Shown: in pieces, positions 5,881-13,351 of the stretch
How positions within the stretch are numbered: position 1 is the stretch's first letter
How the letters are laid out: each line of letters opens with the position of its first letter
Assembly (NCBI RefSeq): GCF_000716435.1
Contig: NZ_JNWO01000053.1
Coordinates: 1-48,288 of the forward strand
Length of the DNA stretch: 48,288 bases
Origin: Streptomyces xylophagus
GTDB taxonomy: Bacteria > Actinomycetota > Actinomycetes > Streptomycetales > Streptomycetaceae
Direction: 5' to 3'
Made by a program: the position numbers and the translations under genes
Notes under the pieces: generated by a model
Told to the model about the DNA's origin: nothing
The model's input: only the letters and a program-made list of their open reading frames with translations
The model's database searches: none

Positions 5881-8523
5881 TCAGGTGAGGCCGTCCAGAG
5901 CCTTGGCCAGGTGCGGGCGCCGGCTCACCTTCAGCTTGCGGTAGACCCGGGTGAGGTGCTGCTCGATGGTGCTGACGGTGATGCAGAGCTCGGTCGCGAT
6001 CTCCCGGTTGGAGTAGCCTGCCGCCGCCAGCGAGGCGACCCGCTGCTCGGCGTCGCTCAGCTCCATCGTGCCCGCCCGGTCGTCACCGGTGGACCGCGCC
6101 TGCGCCGGAGCATCGGACGGAGTCTTCATCCCCGTACGGGCGATCAGCGCGCCCGCCCGGCCCCAGGTGGCCTCGGCGCCGGCCAGGTCGTTCTGCGCCC
6201 GCTGGGCCCGGCCCAGGTCGATGAGGACGGTCGCCAGGCCGACGAGGTCGGAGGTCTGCTCGGCAGCCGCGACCGCCTGGTACAGCATGGCCACCCGATC
6301 GGCTCCGTGCGACAGCATGGCATGGATCCGCAGGGTCGCGCCGCGCGTGCGCAGATCCCACGGTTCGGTCAACGCCAGCTGCTCGGCCAGCAGGGCGCGG
6401 GCGTAGGTGGTGCGGCCGAGCCGCAGACCGGCCAGGGCCGCGCCGTTCCGCCACGGGATCAGCGCGGGCTGGTCGATCTCCCAGGAGCGCATGAGCTCGC
6501 CGCACGAGTCGTAGTCGGCCAGCGCCGTCAGATGGTGGCCGATGGCGGCGTGGTGCCGGGCCCGCGCGTACATGTAGTAGAGGCCGGGGAGGGTCTCGAA
6601 CATGCCGTCGGGGAGCGGTACCGCGAGCAGCGCCGCGGCCTCGTCATGGCGGCCCCGGTCGGTCGAGGCGTTCACCGCGCTCGACAGCGGCAGGCCGATC
6701 GCCATCCCCCAGCTGCGATTCGACAGCAGCGACAGCGCGCGCTGGGCGTGCGCGTCCGCGGCGGTGAGGTCGCCGCGGCGCAGATCGATGATCGAGAGCG
6801 CGGTCGACAGCAGCGCCCGCCACGTCACCGAGCCGCGGCGTTCGGCCGCCTGTAACAGGATGTCGATCCAGGTTCCGGCACGGTCCAGGCGATCGGTGTA
6901 GACGAGCATCGAGAGGGCCGACAGTGCGGGGACCAGCGCCGAGTCGTCGAGCCGGGTGTTCAGCAGCGACTGCTCGGCCGCGATGAGCATGTCGTCGTCG
7001 ATCTCCATGCCGGGGATGGCCGCGGTCCCGGCCGTCCGGACGTCGTCGGGCGGGCCGGCCTGCTCGGGGACGAGGGACGGGTACAGCCAGGAGCGGAACA
7101 CCTCCGCCCAGTCCGGCGGGGCGCCGAGGTCGACTCCGCTGGCCAGCAGCGCGAGGGCGTTCTCGCGCTGACCGTGCCAGAGCAGACAGGTGACGAGGTT
7201 CTCGGTCTGCGAGGAGGTGAGCCTGCCGCCTCTCGCCGCCTCGTCGAGGTCGGGCAGCAGCCGGACGACCGAGAGCGGGTCGATCTGCCATTCGGCGGCG
7301 GCCAGATCGGAGGTGATCTGGGCGTGCTCCGGCCCGCCCCGCGCGGAGGCCTGCCGGGCCAGCCGCAGGTAGCGGACGGCGCGGGAAAAGTCGCCGCGCT
7401 CCTCCTGGCCGGCGGCGTCCCGGAGGACGTCCACCATCCACGGCTCGTCGATGTCGCCGGCCTTCGACAGCAGCGCGGCCAGGCGGGTCGGCGGCGCGCC
7501 GTCGTCCCGCAGTACGGCCGCCGCGCGCAGCAGCAGCTCGGCCTGCCGCTTGGCCGGGATCTTGGACAGGACGGCGTCGCGGGCGGCGTCGGCGCGGAAC
7601 CCGCCGCCGAGCAGCAGTCCCGACGCCTCGAGGGACTGGAGCCCCTGGACGGCGACGGTCGGGTCGATGGTGAGGATCTCGGCGAGCAGTCCGGGGGTGG
7701 CCACGTCGCCGAGGACGGCGACGGCTCGCGCGAGCTCGGCGACGGTCGGATGCCCCCGGTGGAGGAGCCGCCACACGGCCGTCGCGAAGTGGCCTCCCGG
7801 CACCGCGGTCCCCGCCGGGGGCCGGTAGGCGCGGGCGTCGGCGACGAGCGCCGACAGCAACAGCGGGTTGCCGGCGCTGAGCCGGACGAACCCGGACGGC
7901 TTGACGTCCTGCGTGATCGGCCGCAGCGCGCGCCGAACGGCGTCGGCGGCGGCCGGCGGCGGCAGCGGTTCCAGCCGTATGTGGCTGCAGTGCGGCTGGC
8001 TGCTCATCTCGGCGGAGAACTGGGGACGCTCGTCGAGCGGGCAGGATGACAGCGTCATCGCGATGAGGATCGGCGCGGTCTCCAGTCGCCGGGTGAGGTA
8101 GAGCAGGCTCCGCAGCACCTCGGCGCCCGCGTGGTGGGTGTCGTCGATGCCGATCACCACCGGGGTGCGGTCGGCGAGCTCCTGGACGGGCCGCCAGAGC
8201 CGGTGCAGCTGCGCCGCCGAGGGCGGGCGGCCCCCCTCCACCCATATTTCGGACAGGTACTCGGCTGCCGATGACGGGATACGTGGATGCAGCAGGAGCT
8301 GACCGAAGAGTTCGGCGGGATCGTCATCGGCGCGCGTCGCGGAGGCGCCGAGGAAAACGGCGCCCCGTGCCGTCGCCTCCTCGCCGAAGGTGCGGAGCAG
8401 ACTGGTCCTGCCGTAGCCGCCGAGCCCCGTGATCAGAGCGGCGCCGCCCTTGCCGTGCAGGACGTCGGACAGAAGCGAAGAGAGGATTTCGAACTCAGCT
8501 TGGCGTTTCAACGTGACACGCAC
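5881..8523 (-). CDS. Second LAL-family (large LuxR) regulator with altered Walker A
   Basis: The protein has about 880 residues with the LAL layout: an N-terminal ATPase-like domain, a TPR-like helical middle and a C-terminal LuxR HTH (LSDAEQRVASLAAAGYSNREIATEL, then CITVSTIEQHLTRVYRKL). The Walker A region reads GLGGYGRTSL, so arginine replaces the lysine that holds the nucleotide phosphates; Walker B is VVIGIDD. Reduced or lost ATP hydrolysis is therefore likely. GTG 8523 or TTG 8511 are the candidate starts; the TTG has the better-placed GGGGG. It lies 59 bases downstream of the LLM gene and is probably co-transcribed with it. Its HTH is very like that of LAL1, suggesting they are paralogues that may recognise related sites. 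Confidence 0.9.
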   Translation of the reverse strand: MRVTLKRQAEFEILSSLLSDVLHGKGGAALITGLGGYGRTSLLRTFGEEATARGAVFLGASATRADDDPAELFGQLLLHPRIPSSAAEYLSEIWVEGGRPPSAAQLHRLWRPVQELADRTPVVIGIDDTHHAGAEVLRSLLYLTRRLETAPILIAMTLSSCPLDERPQFSAEMSSQPHCSHIRLEPLPPPAAADAVRRALRPITQDVKPSGFVRLSAGNPLLLSALVADARAYRPPAGTAVPGGHFATAVWRLLHRGHPTVAELARAVAVLGDVATPGLLAEILTIDPTVAVQGLQSLEASGLLLGGGFRADAARDAVLSKIPAKRQAELLLRAAAVLRDDGAPPTRLAALLSKAGDIDEPWMVDVLRDAAGQEERGDFSRAVRYLRLARQASARGGPEHAQITSDLAAAEWQIDPLSVVRLLPDLDEAARGGRLTSSQTENLVTCLLWHGQRENALALLASGVDLGAPPDWAEVFRSWLYPSLVPEQAGPPDDVRTAGTAAIPGMEIDDDMLIAAEQSLLNTRLDDSALVPALSALSMLVYTDRLDRAGTWIDILLQAAERRGSVTWRALLSTALSIIDLRRGDLTAADAHAQRALSLLSNRSWGMAIGLPLSSAVNASTDRGRHDEAAALLAVPLPDGMFETLPGLYYMYARARHHAAIGHHLTALADYDSCGELMRSWEIDQPALIPWRNGAALAGLRLGRTTYARALLAEQLALTEPWDLRTRGATLRIHAMLSHGADRVAMLYQAVAAAEQTSDLVGLATVLIDLGRAQRAQNDLAGAEATWGRAGALIARTGMKTPSDAPAQARSTGDDRAGTMELSDAEQRVASLAAAGYSNREIATELCITVSTIEQHLTRVYRKLKVSRRPHLAKALDGLT

Positions 8524-8582
8524 CCCCCGATGGCGCCGGGCACAGGATGAGATATGCGATGTTTCCCGGGACCTGAACGCGA

Positions 8583-9617
8583 TCAGTTCTGCTGCCGGCG
8601 GACCTCGTCGAGGCGGCTCAGGCCCTCCAGCGCGACGCCGGTGTCGAGACCGAAGTCGATGAGGCAGGCGAGATCGTCGACGTCGATGTCCTTCAGCGCC
8701 TTCACCGTCTTCACCGCGTCCTGCACCGTGCCGAACAGGCCGCCGGTGTCGAAGTAGCGGTCGAAGGAGCGGGAGATGATGAAGTCGACGTCGGCGGGCG
8801 TCAGCCGGTTCAGGTCGACGCCCGGCATGTCGGCGCTGATGGCTCGCGCGAACAGGCCGATGGAGCTGCGGAGGTAGGCGCTGAAAGGGTCGTGCACCAG
8901 CTTCCTGACCTCGTCGCGGTCGGTTCCGATGTAGGTGTGCAGCATGAGGGCCACATGGCCGCGGGTGCCGTGGTGCTCGGCGTGGGTGTCCCGGTAGGCG
9001 CGGATCTTCCCTGCGAGGCCGTCGAGGTCCTGCCCGAGCAGGTGGGTGAGCACCCCGACGCCCAGCTCGCCGGCCTGCCGGAAGGTCTCGATCGACCCTG
9101 CGCTGGTGAGCCAGATCGGGAGTTCGGGCTGGATCGGTGGCGGGAAGATCCGCACGGAGGAGGCGGCCCCTGTGCCGTCGGTGAACTCCAGCTCCTCCTG
9201 CCGCCACAGGCGCCGCACGGTCTCGACGGTCTCGACGAGGACGCGCTTGCTGTCGGCGAAGTTCTCCGGCCGCAGGGCGAAGTCCACGGCGTTCCATCCG
9301 GACGCGAACGAGACCCCGGCGCGGCCCCCGGAGAGGTTGTCCACGACCGACCATTCCTCGGCGATCCGGACGGGGTGGTGCAAGGGGGCGACCACGCTGC
9401 CGGCGCGAATGGAGACGCGCTCGGTGATCGCCGCTACGGCGGCCGAGGTCACCGCTGGATTGGGATAGAGACCGCCGAAGGAATGGAAATGACGCTCAGG
9501 TGTCCACACGGCAGAGAATCCGTGGACATCGGCGAATCGCGCACCTTCGAGAAGGAGCTCATATCTGTTCTGCGTAGCGTTTCCTGTGTCGGCGAAGTAG
9601 AACAGACTGAAATCCAC
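8583..9617 (-). CDS. LLM-class flavin-dependent monooxygenase, MupA/Atu3640 type
   Basis: This 344-residue TIM-barrel protein belongs to the luciferase-like monooxygenases, in the subgroup often found inside or beside PKS/NRPS lines. Visible family marks are VDFSLFYFADTG at the start, VWTPERHFHSFGG, SGGRAGVSFASGWN and WLTSAGS. Such enzymes use reduced FMN and oxygen to hydroxylate or Baeyer-Villiger-oxidise pathway intermediates, sometimes while bound to a carrier protein. GTG 9617 has GGAG six bases upstream and matches the usual family start; ATG at 9635 or 9644 are alternatives. The flavin reductase at 5376 is the likely FMNH2 supplier. The substrate cannot be read from the sequence. Confidence 0.92.
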   Translation of the reverse strand: MDFSLFYFADTGNATQNRYELLLEGARFADVHGFSAVWTPERHFHSFGGLYPNPAVTSAAVAAITERVSIRAGSVVAPLHHPVRIAEEWSVVDNLSGGRAGVSFASGWNAVDFALRPENFADSKRVLVETVETVRRLWRQEELEFTDGTGAASSVRIFPPPIQPELPIWLTSAGSIETFRQAGELGVGVLTHLLGQDLDGLAGKIRAYRDTHAEHHGTRGHVALMLHTYIGTDRDEVRKLVHDPFSAYLRSSIGLFARAISADMPGVDLNRLTPADVDFIISRSFDRYFDTGGLFGTVQDAVKTVKALKDIDVDDLACLIDFGLDTGVALEGLSRLDEVRRQQN

Positions 9618-9683
9618 GGTGAACTCCGTTCCCATCCGGACCATCGGCCAATGGCACGATAATCAGGGGAGCGTGGATGCTGA

Positions 9684-9730
9684 CCCCTAAACCTCCCCCT
9701 ATCCTCCGGAGGGTCGGGCGCGTAGGGGTT
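9684..9730 (-). promoter_or_regulatory. TAGGGG heptamer repeats upstream of the LLM gene
   Basis: Read on the minus strand, TAGGGGG-AGGT-TTAGGGG (9684-9701) is a 7-4-7 direct repeat, the 11-base spacing typical of SARP operators. It lies about 65-85 bases upstream of the LLM GTG. A TAGGGGTT in the opposite orientation sits at 9723-9730. Role inferred from spacing and from recurrence elsewhere in the cluster. Confidence 0.45.
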
Positions 9731-9752
9731 TTCGGGCGGTGACTCTCTGGCT

Positions 9753-9797
9753 AAAAAGCTTCGGCCGGACCGCACGGGGGAGCGGTCCGGCCGAAGC
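9753..9797 (-). terminator. Rho-independent terminator of the MFS gene
   Basis: A perfect 16-base inverted repeat (9758-9773 and 9782-9797) with an 8-base loop is followed, on the minus strand, by five T residues (9757-9753). It lies 20 bases beyond the stop of the MFS transporter. This is a textbook intrinsic terminator for minus-strand transcription. Confidence 0.9.
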
Positions 9798-9816
9798 CGA
9801 TGGGGGGATGGTCCGG

Positions 9817-11382
9817 TCAGTCGGCGAGGCCGGCGGTTTGTTCCGTCTGTTCCGTCTGTTCGGCTTGTCCGGCCTGGACGGCGTGCGGCTTGGCGGGCTG
9901 CTTGAGTCCGCGCGGCATGAGGAATGCCGTGACGGCGGCGCCCACCAACGCGACGATCCCGCTGGTGATCGCCGCGGCGTGGAGGCCGGAACCGAAGGCG
10001 TCGACGGCCTTGGCCGCGAGGCCGGTGTCGCCGATCCTGGCGGTGGTGGCCAGTGCGCTGCCGAGCGAGTCGTGGACGTTCGACCGGTCGGCCGGGCTCA
10101 GTGCGTCGAGGGACGGCAGCGCTCCCTGGTAGGCCGAGGTCATCGCCGTGCCGAGGATCGCGACACCGACCGCGCCGCCGACCTGGAGCGCGGTGTCGTT
10201 GACGGCCGAGGCGGTCCCGGCCTGGTTCTCGGGGGCGTTGGCGAGGATGCCGTCGACCGACGGCGGGATGGACAGGCCGATGCCGAAGCCCATGACGCCG
10301 AGGCTGATGAGGACGGTCGTCTCGGCGTCGACGTCGGCGGTCGCCAGGGCGAACGCGCCCGCCCCGATGAGCAGCATCCCCAGGATGATGGTGGCCTTGT
10401 CACCGATCATCTTCACGACGTTCGGAGCCAGCGGCGACGAGATGACCAGCGTGATGATCGCCAGCATGCGAACGCCGGAGGCGAGCGGGTCGTGGGCCCG
10501 GGCGATCTGGAAGTACTGGGTGAGCACGAAGAGGCTGCCGAACAGCGCGAACGCCTGGCAGAACAGGGCGGCGGCGGAGCCGCTGAACCGCCGGTTGGCG
10601 AAGAGCGACAGCGGCAGCATCGGGTGGGCCGTGCGGGCCTCCCAGGCGATGAACCCGCACAGGAGCACCGCCCCGCCGATCAGCGAGGCGAGGGTGGTGC
10701 CGCTGCCCCAGCCGTCCGCCGGAGCCTCGATGAGCCCGTAGACGAGCAGCACCAGGCCGCCGACCGCCAGGAACGCGCCGATGAGGTCGAGCGTGATGGC
10801 CTTCGGCGCACGCCAGGACGGGATGAGCACGAAGCCGCCGATCAGGGCGAGCCCGACGACCGGGACGTTGATCAGGAAGATCGAGCCCCACCAGTAGTGG
10901 TTGAGCAGCAGGCCGCCGATGACGGGGCCGAGCGGGATGCCGATCCCGGCGGCGCCGGACCACACGCCGATCGCCTTGGCCTGCTCCTCGGGCGGGAAGA
11001 CCTGCTTGATGATGGCGAGGGTGGCGGGCATGACCATCGCCGAGCCGAGGCCCATGCCGGCCCGGAACGTGATGAGGGTGCCGGGGCCGCTCGCGAAGGC
11101 GGCGGCGACGGAGAAGCCGAGGATGAGGACGAGCCCCCCCAGCAGCATGATCTTGTGGCCGAAGCGGTCCCCGAGGGTTCCCGCGAGCAGCAGCAGCCCG
11201 CCGAAGGTCAGGGTGTAGGCGTCGACCGACCACTGCATCTCGCCGACGGTGGCCCCGAGATCCTCTTGGATCTTCGGCACCGCCATCGCGATGACCAGGG
11301 CGTCGAGTCCACTGATCACTAAGCAGAGGCTCAGTACGGCGAGGATCGCCCAGCGCCGTTTGTGAACGGTAGCGGCATCCAT
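9817..11382 (-). CDS. MFS drug-export permease, DHA2 (EmrB/QacA) family
   Basis: The 521-residue membrane protein has about fourteen hydrophobic segments, the DHA2 topology. It shows DALVIAMAVPKIQEDLG in TM1 (motif D1 region), GDRFGHK in the first cytoplasmic loop (motif A) and GIGIPLGPVIGGLL in TM5 (antiporter motif C). It most likely expels the finished compound, and gives self-resistance, by proton antiport. The C-terminus is hydrophilic with a short QTEQTEQT repeat. It lies 32 bases downstream of a TetR gene, so the two form a repressor-pump unit that is probably induced by the product. Confidence 0.93.
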   Translation of the reverse strand: MDAATVHKRRWAILAVLSLCLVISGLDALVIAMAVPKIQEDLGATVGEMQWSVDAYTLTFGGLLLLAGTLGDRFGHKIMLLGGLVLILGFSVAAAFASGPGTLITFRAGMGLGSAMVMPATLAIIKQVFPPEEQAKAIGVWSGAAGIGIPLGPVIGGLLLNHYWWGSIFLINVPVVGLALIGGFVLIPSWRAPKAITLDLIGAFLAVGGLVLLVYGLIEAPADGWGSGTTLASLIGGAVLLCGFIAWEARTAHPMLPLSLFANRRFSGSAAALFCQAFALFGSLFVLTQYFQIARAHDPLASGVRMLAIITLVISSPLAPNVVKMIGDKATIILGMLLIGAGAFALATADVDAETTVLISLGVMGFGIGLSIPPSVDGILANAPENQAGTASAVNDTALQVGGAVGVAILGTAMTSAYQGALPSLDALSPADRSNVHDSLGSALATTARIGDTGLAAKAVDAFGSGLHAAAITSGIVALVGAAVTAFLMPRGLKQPAKPHAVQAGQAEQTEQTEQTAGLAD

Positions 11383-11414
11383 GAGGGGTGTCTCCTTGAG
11401 AGAGGAAGCGTCGG

Positions 11415-12020
11415 TCAGTGGACCGGCGTTGCCACCGGGGGCAGCCCGAGCCCGAGCACGGTCAGCTCCACCATCTGGTGGAGCCTGCGGTGCAGTGATT
11501 CGGCCGGGGCGTCGGCCTGGCTGATGCCGACGACGGCGTCGAGAAGGAGGTCGGCGCAGTCGCGCGCCGAAATGACCGTGCCGAGTTGAGCGAGCTCGGC
11601 GGACGACGCCGCGAGCTGCTCCTCGATCAGGTCGGCAAAGCGGATCTTGAAGGAGACCATCAGGTCGGCCGCGACGAGCCCGGCCTCGGTGAGCAGCTCG
11701 GTCCGGAACTCGGCGTCGACCGAGCCCACGACGAGTTCGAGCTTGACCGACAGGGCCGCGTACACCCTGTCGACCAGGGTGGTCTGCCTGGCCGCGGCGT
11801 CCCGGGCGGTGTCCAGCACGCCGTCGAGCATGCGGTCCCCCATCGCGCGGAAAATGTCCTCCCGCCCGCTGAAGTGCTGATAGAGCGCCGGTCGCGAGAT
11901 GCCCGCGGCCTGCGCGATCAGTTCCATGGAGGCCCTGCGGTAGCCGTAATGGCCGAAGACCTTCAAGGCGGCGGTGAGGATCTCGTCACGCCGATCCTCA
12001 GGCGTCTTCCTCGGTGTCAT
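11415..12020 (-). CDS. TetR-family transcriptional repressor
   Basis: The 201-residue protein begins with a classic TetR helix-turn-helix (RRDEILTAALKVFGHYGYRRASMELIAQAAGISRPALYQHFSGREDIFRAM, residues about 11-60) and has a helical ligand-binding C-terminal domain. With the pump immediately downstream it very likely represses its own promoter and the transporter until the pathway product or an intermediate binds. Inverted and direct TGACAC/GTGTCA repeats just upstream (12023-12054) are the likely operator. The overlap of operator and start region supports autoregulation. Confidence 0.94.
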   Translation of the reverse strand: MTPRKTPEDRRDEILTAALKVFGHYGYRRASMELIAQAAGISRPALYQHFSGREDIFRAMGDRMLDGVLDTARDAAARQTTLVDRVYAALSVKLELVVGSVDAEFRTELLTEAGLVAADLMVSFKIRFADLIEEQLAASSAELAQLGTVISARDCADLLLDAVVGISQADAPAESLHRRLHQMVELTVLGLGLPPVATPVH

Positions 12021-12022
12021 GC

Positions 12023-12054
12023 TGACACTATGACGTCAGGGTGTCAGAGTGTCA
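12023..12054 (-). promoter_or_regulatory. Probable TetR operator
   Basis: Three bases upstream of the repressor start lies a dense symmetric array: TGACAC (12023-12028), the palindrome TGACGTCA (12031-12038), GTGTCA (12041-12046) and a second GTGTCA (12049-12054). The outer TGACAC and GTGTCA are inverted repeats. Position and symmetry are typical of TetR sites. The stretch also separates this unit from the SDR gene that ends at 12069. Confidence 0.65.
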
Positions 12055-12068
12055 ACCATCTGGATGGG

Positions 12069-12848
12069 CTACGGCACCCGGAGGCTCCGCAGCCCGCCGT
12101 CGATGACGTGGGCGGTCCCCGTCGTGGCCGCTGAGAGCGGTCCCGCCAGGTGGCAGATCGCCTCGGCGACCTCGTCCGCGGTGATGAGCCGACCGTTGGG
12201 CTGCCGCGCGTGGACGGCTTTCAGCGCGGCCTCCGGGTCGGGCGCGACGGCGAGTTCCCGCCGCACCCACGGGGTGTCGACCGGGCCCGGCGCGACGCAG
12301 TTGACGCGCACGCCCTCGCCGAGCAGGTCGGCCGCCATCGACAGGGTCAGCGAGTACAGCGCGCCCTTGGACGAGCCGTAGACCGCCCCGCCCGGCATCC
12401 CCACCAGCGCCGTGATCGAGCAGGTGTTGACGATCGCCGGATTCCGCCCGGCCCTCGCCGATTCGCGCAGCCACGGCATGGCCGCCCTGCTGACCCGGAC
12501 CGTTCCGAGGACGTTCACCTCGAACACCCGCCGCCACTCGTCCAGCCCGTTGGCCTCGAACGAGCCGCGAGCCAGCAGCCCGGCATGGTTGACCAGTACG
12601 TCGATGCCGCCGAGCCGCTCGGCCGCCGCCGTGACCACCTCGGCGATCCCGTCATCGGAGATGTCGCCCCGCAGGCCGGTCAGCGGGCCGTCGACGGCGG
12701 ACGGGTCCAGGTCGACGCAGACCACGGACGCGCCGCGGGCGGCGAGCATCCGGGCCGTCGCCAGGCCGATCCCCGAGCCCCCGCCGGTCACCACGGCGGA
12801 CAGGCCGGTGAACGGTGCGACGGGGTCCACCGGCCTCGTCGCCGTCAT
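12069..12848 (-). CDS. Short-chain dehydrogenase/reductase (SDR)
   Basis: The 259-residue protein is a classical SDR. It has a Rossmann motif TGGGSGIG (21-28), an acidic residue after the second strand (VDLD) that favours NAD(H), NHAG (87-90, in place of the usual NNAG), catalytic Ser144, Tyr157 and Lys161 (YGSSK), and PGPVDTP after the active site. It would interconvert an alcohol and a ketone on the product or a precursor. ATG 12848 overlaps the TGA of the upstream 101-residue gene (ATGA), so the two are translationally coupled and may act together. Confidence 0.93.
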   Translation of the reverse strand: MTATRPVDPVAPFTGLSAVVTGGGSGIGLATARMLAARGASVVCVDLDPSAVDGPLTGLRGDISDDGIAEVVTAAAERLGGIDVLVNHAGLLARGSFEANGLDEWRRVFEVNVLGTVRVSRAAMPWLRESARAGRNPAIVNTCSITALVGMPGGAVYGSSKGALYSLTLSMAADLLGEGVRVNCVAPGPVDTPWVRRELAVAPDPEAALKAVHARQPNGRLITADEVAEAICHLAGPLSAATTGTAHVIDGGLRSLRVP

Positions 12849-13150
12849 GAGGTCCGCCGGCCCTTCACCGGGAAGCTGCCGAATATCCCCGCCTTGGTCT
12901 TGCCGTTCATCTCGTCGCCCTCGACCTCGACGGTGAACGTGAGGGTGATCTTCATCGGCTTGCGGACCTTGACCTTCCACGAGGCGGTCGCGCCGTCCAT
13001 CGCGCCCCCGATGATCTCGGGGTCGATCTCACGGCCTTCCGCGGTCCCGGTGCCGGTCAGCTCCGATCCCGCGGCTTTCAGATCGAAGTCGAACTCCTGC
13101 TGTCCCATCGCGCTGTCGAGAGTCAGATGCCACGTTCCGTCGACGCCCAT
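12845..13150 (-). CDS. Small beta-rich protein of unknown function (101 aa)
   Basis: Start ATG 13150; TGA overlaps the ATG of the SDR. The protein has alternating hydrophobic/polar strands with glycine turns: GTWHLTLDSAMGQQEFDFDL, GSELTGTGTAEG, ASWKVKVRKP and KITLTFTVEVEGDEMNGK, ending AGIFGSFPVKGRR. This pattern suggests an all-beta barrel or lipocalin-like fold with no signal peptide or membrane segment. I do not recognise an activity. Small beta-barrel proteins in tetramate and tetronate clusters can be cyclases, so a pocket that holds or folds the polyketide is conceivable, but nothing in the sequence proves it. Confidence 0.8.
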   Translation of the reverse strand: MGVDGTWHLTLDSAMGQQEFDFDLKAAGSELTGTGTAEGREIDPEIIGGAMDGATASWKVKVRKPMKITLTFTVEVEGDEMNGKTKAGIFGSFPVKGRRTS

Positions 13151-13223
13151 ATTCGCTCCCTGTTCCGTGTGAATTACTGCGCTCCGGCCAGGAGCGTAGA
13201 TCGGCGAATTGACGTCCCAGAAG

Positions 13224-13239
13224 CCCCTACCGCCCCCTA
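13224..13239 (-). promoter_or_regulatory. TAGGGG tandem repeat upstream of the 101-aa/SDR operon
   Basis: On the minus strand, two TAGGGG elements (13224-13229 and 13234-13239) lie ten bases apart and about 75-90 bases upstream of the 13150 start. They belong to the set of similar repeats in other promoters of the cluster. Confidence 0.4.
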
Positions 13240-13262
13240 GCCGGGCCGGCCACCCTGCGGAA

Positions 13263-13289
13263 ATGGGGTTGGTAGGGGTTTCTACCCCT
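13263..13289 (+). promoter_or_regulatory. TAGGGGTT repeats upstream of the Dieckmann/NRPS/SARP operon
   Basis: ATGGGGTT (13263-13270) and TAGGGGTT (13273-13280) are ten-base-spaced direct repeats. AGGGGT-TTCT-ACCCCT (13274-13289) is in addition an inverted repeat. The array sits about 65-90 bases upstream of the ATG at 13352, a normal place for an activator site. Confidence 0.45.
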
Positions 13290-13351
13290 GCAGCGGGATG
13301 CGAGCGTGGTCCGCGTTCGAACCTTGGTGTCTATGAAGATCAAGAGGCGAA

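Noticed and set aside
5881..9354. Single 1,157-residue minus-strand protein joining LAL2 with upstream sequence
   Set aside because: Residues upstream of the GTG at 8523 are an out-of-frame reading of the LLM monooxygenase gene, which has clear family motifs in its own frame.
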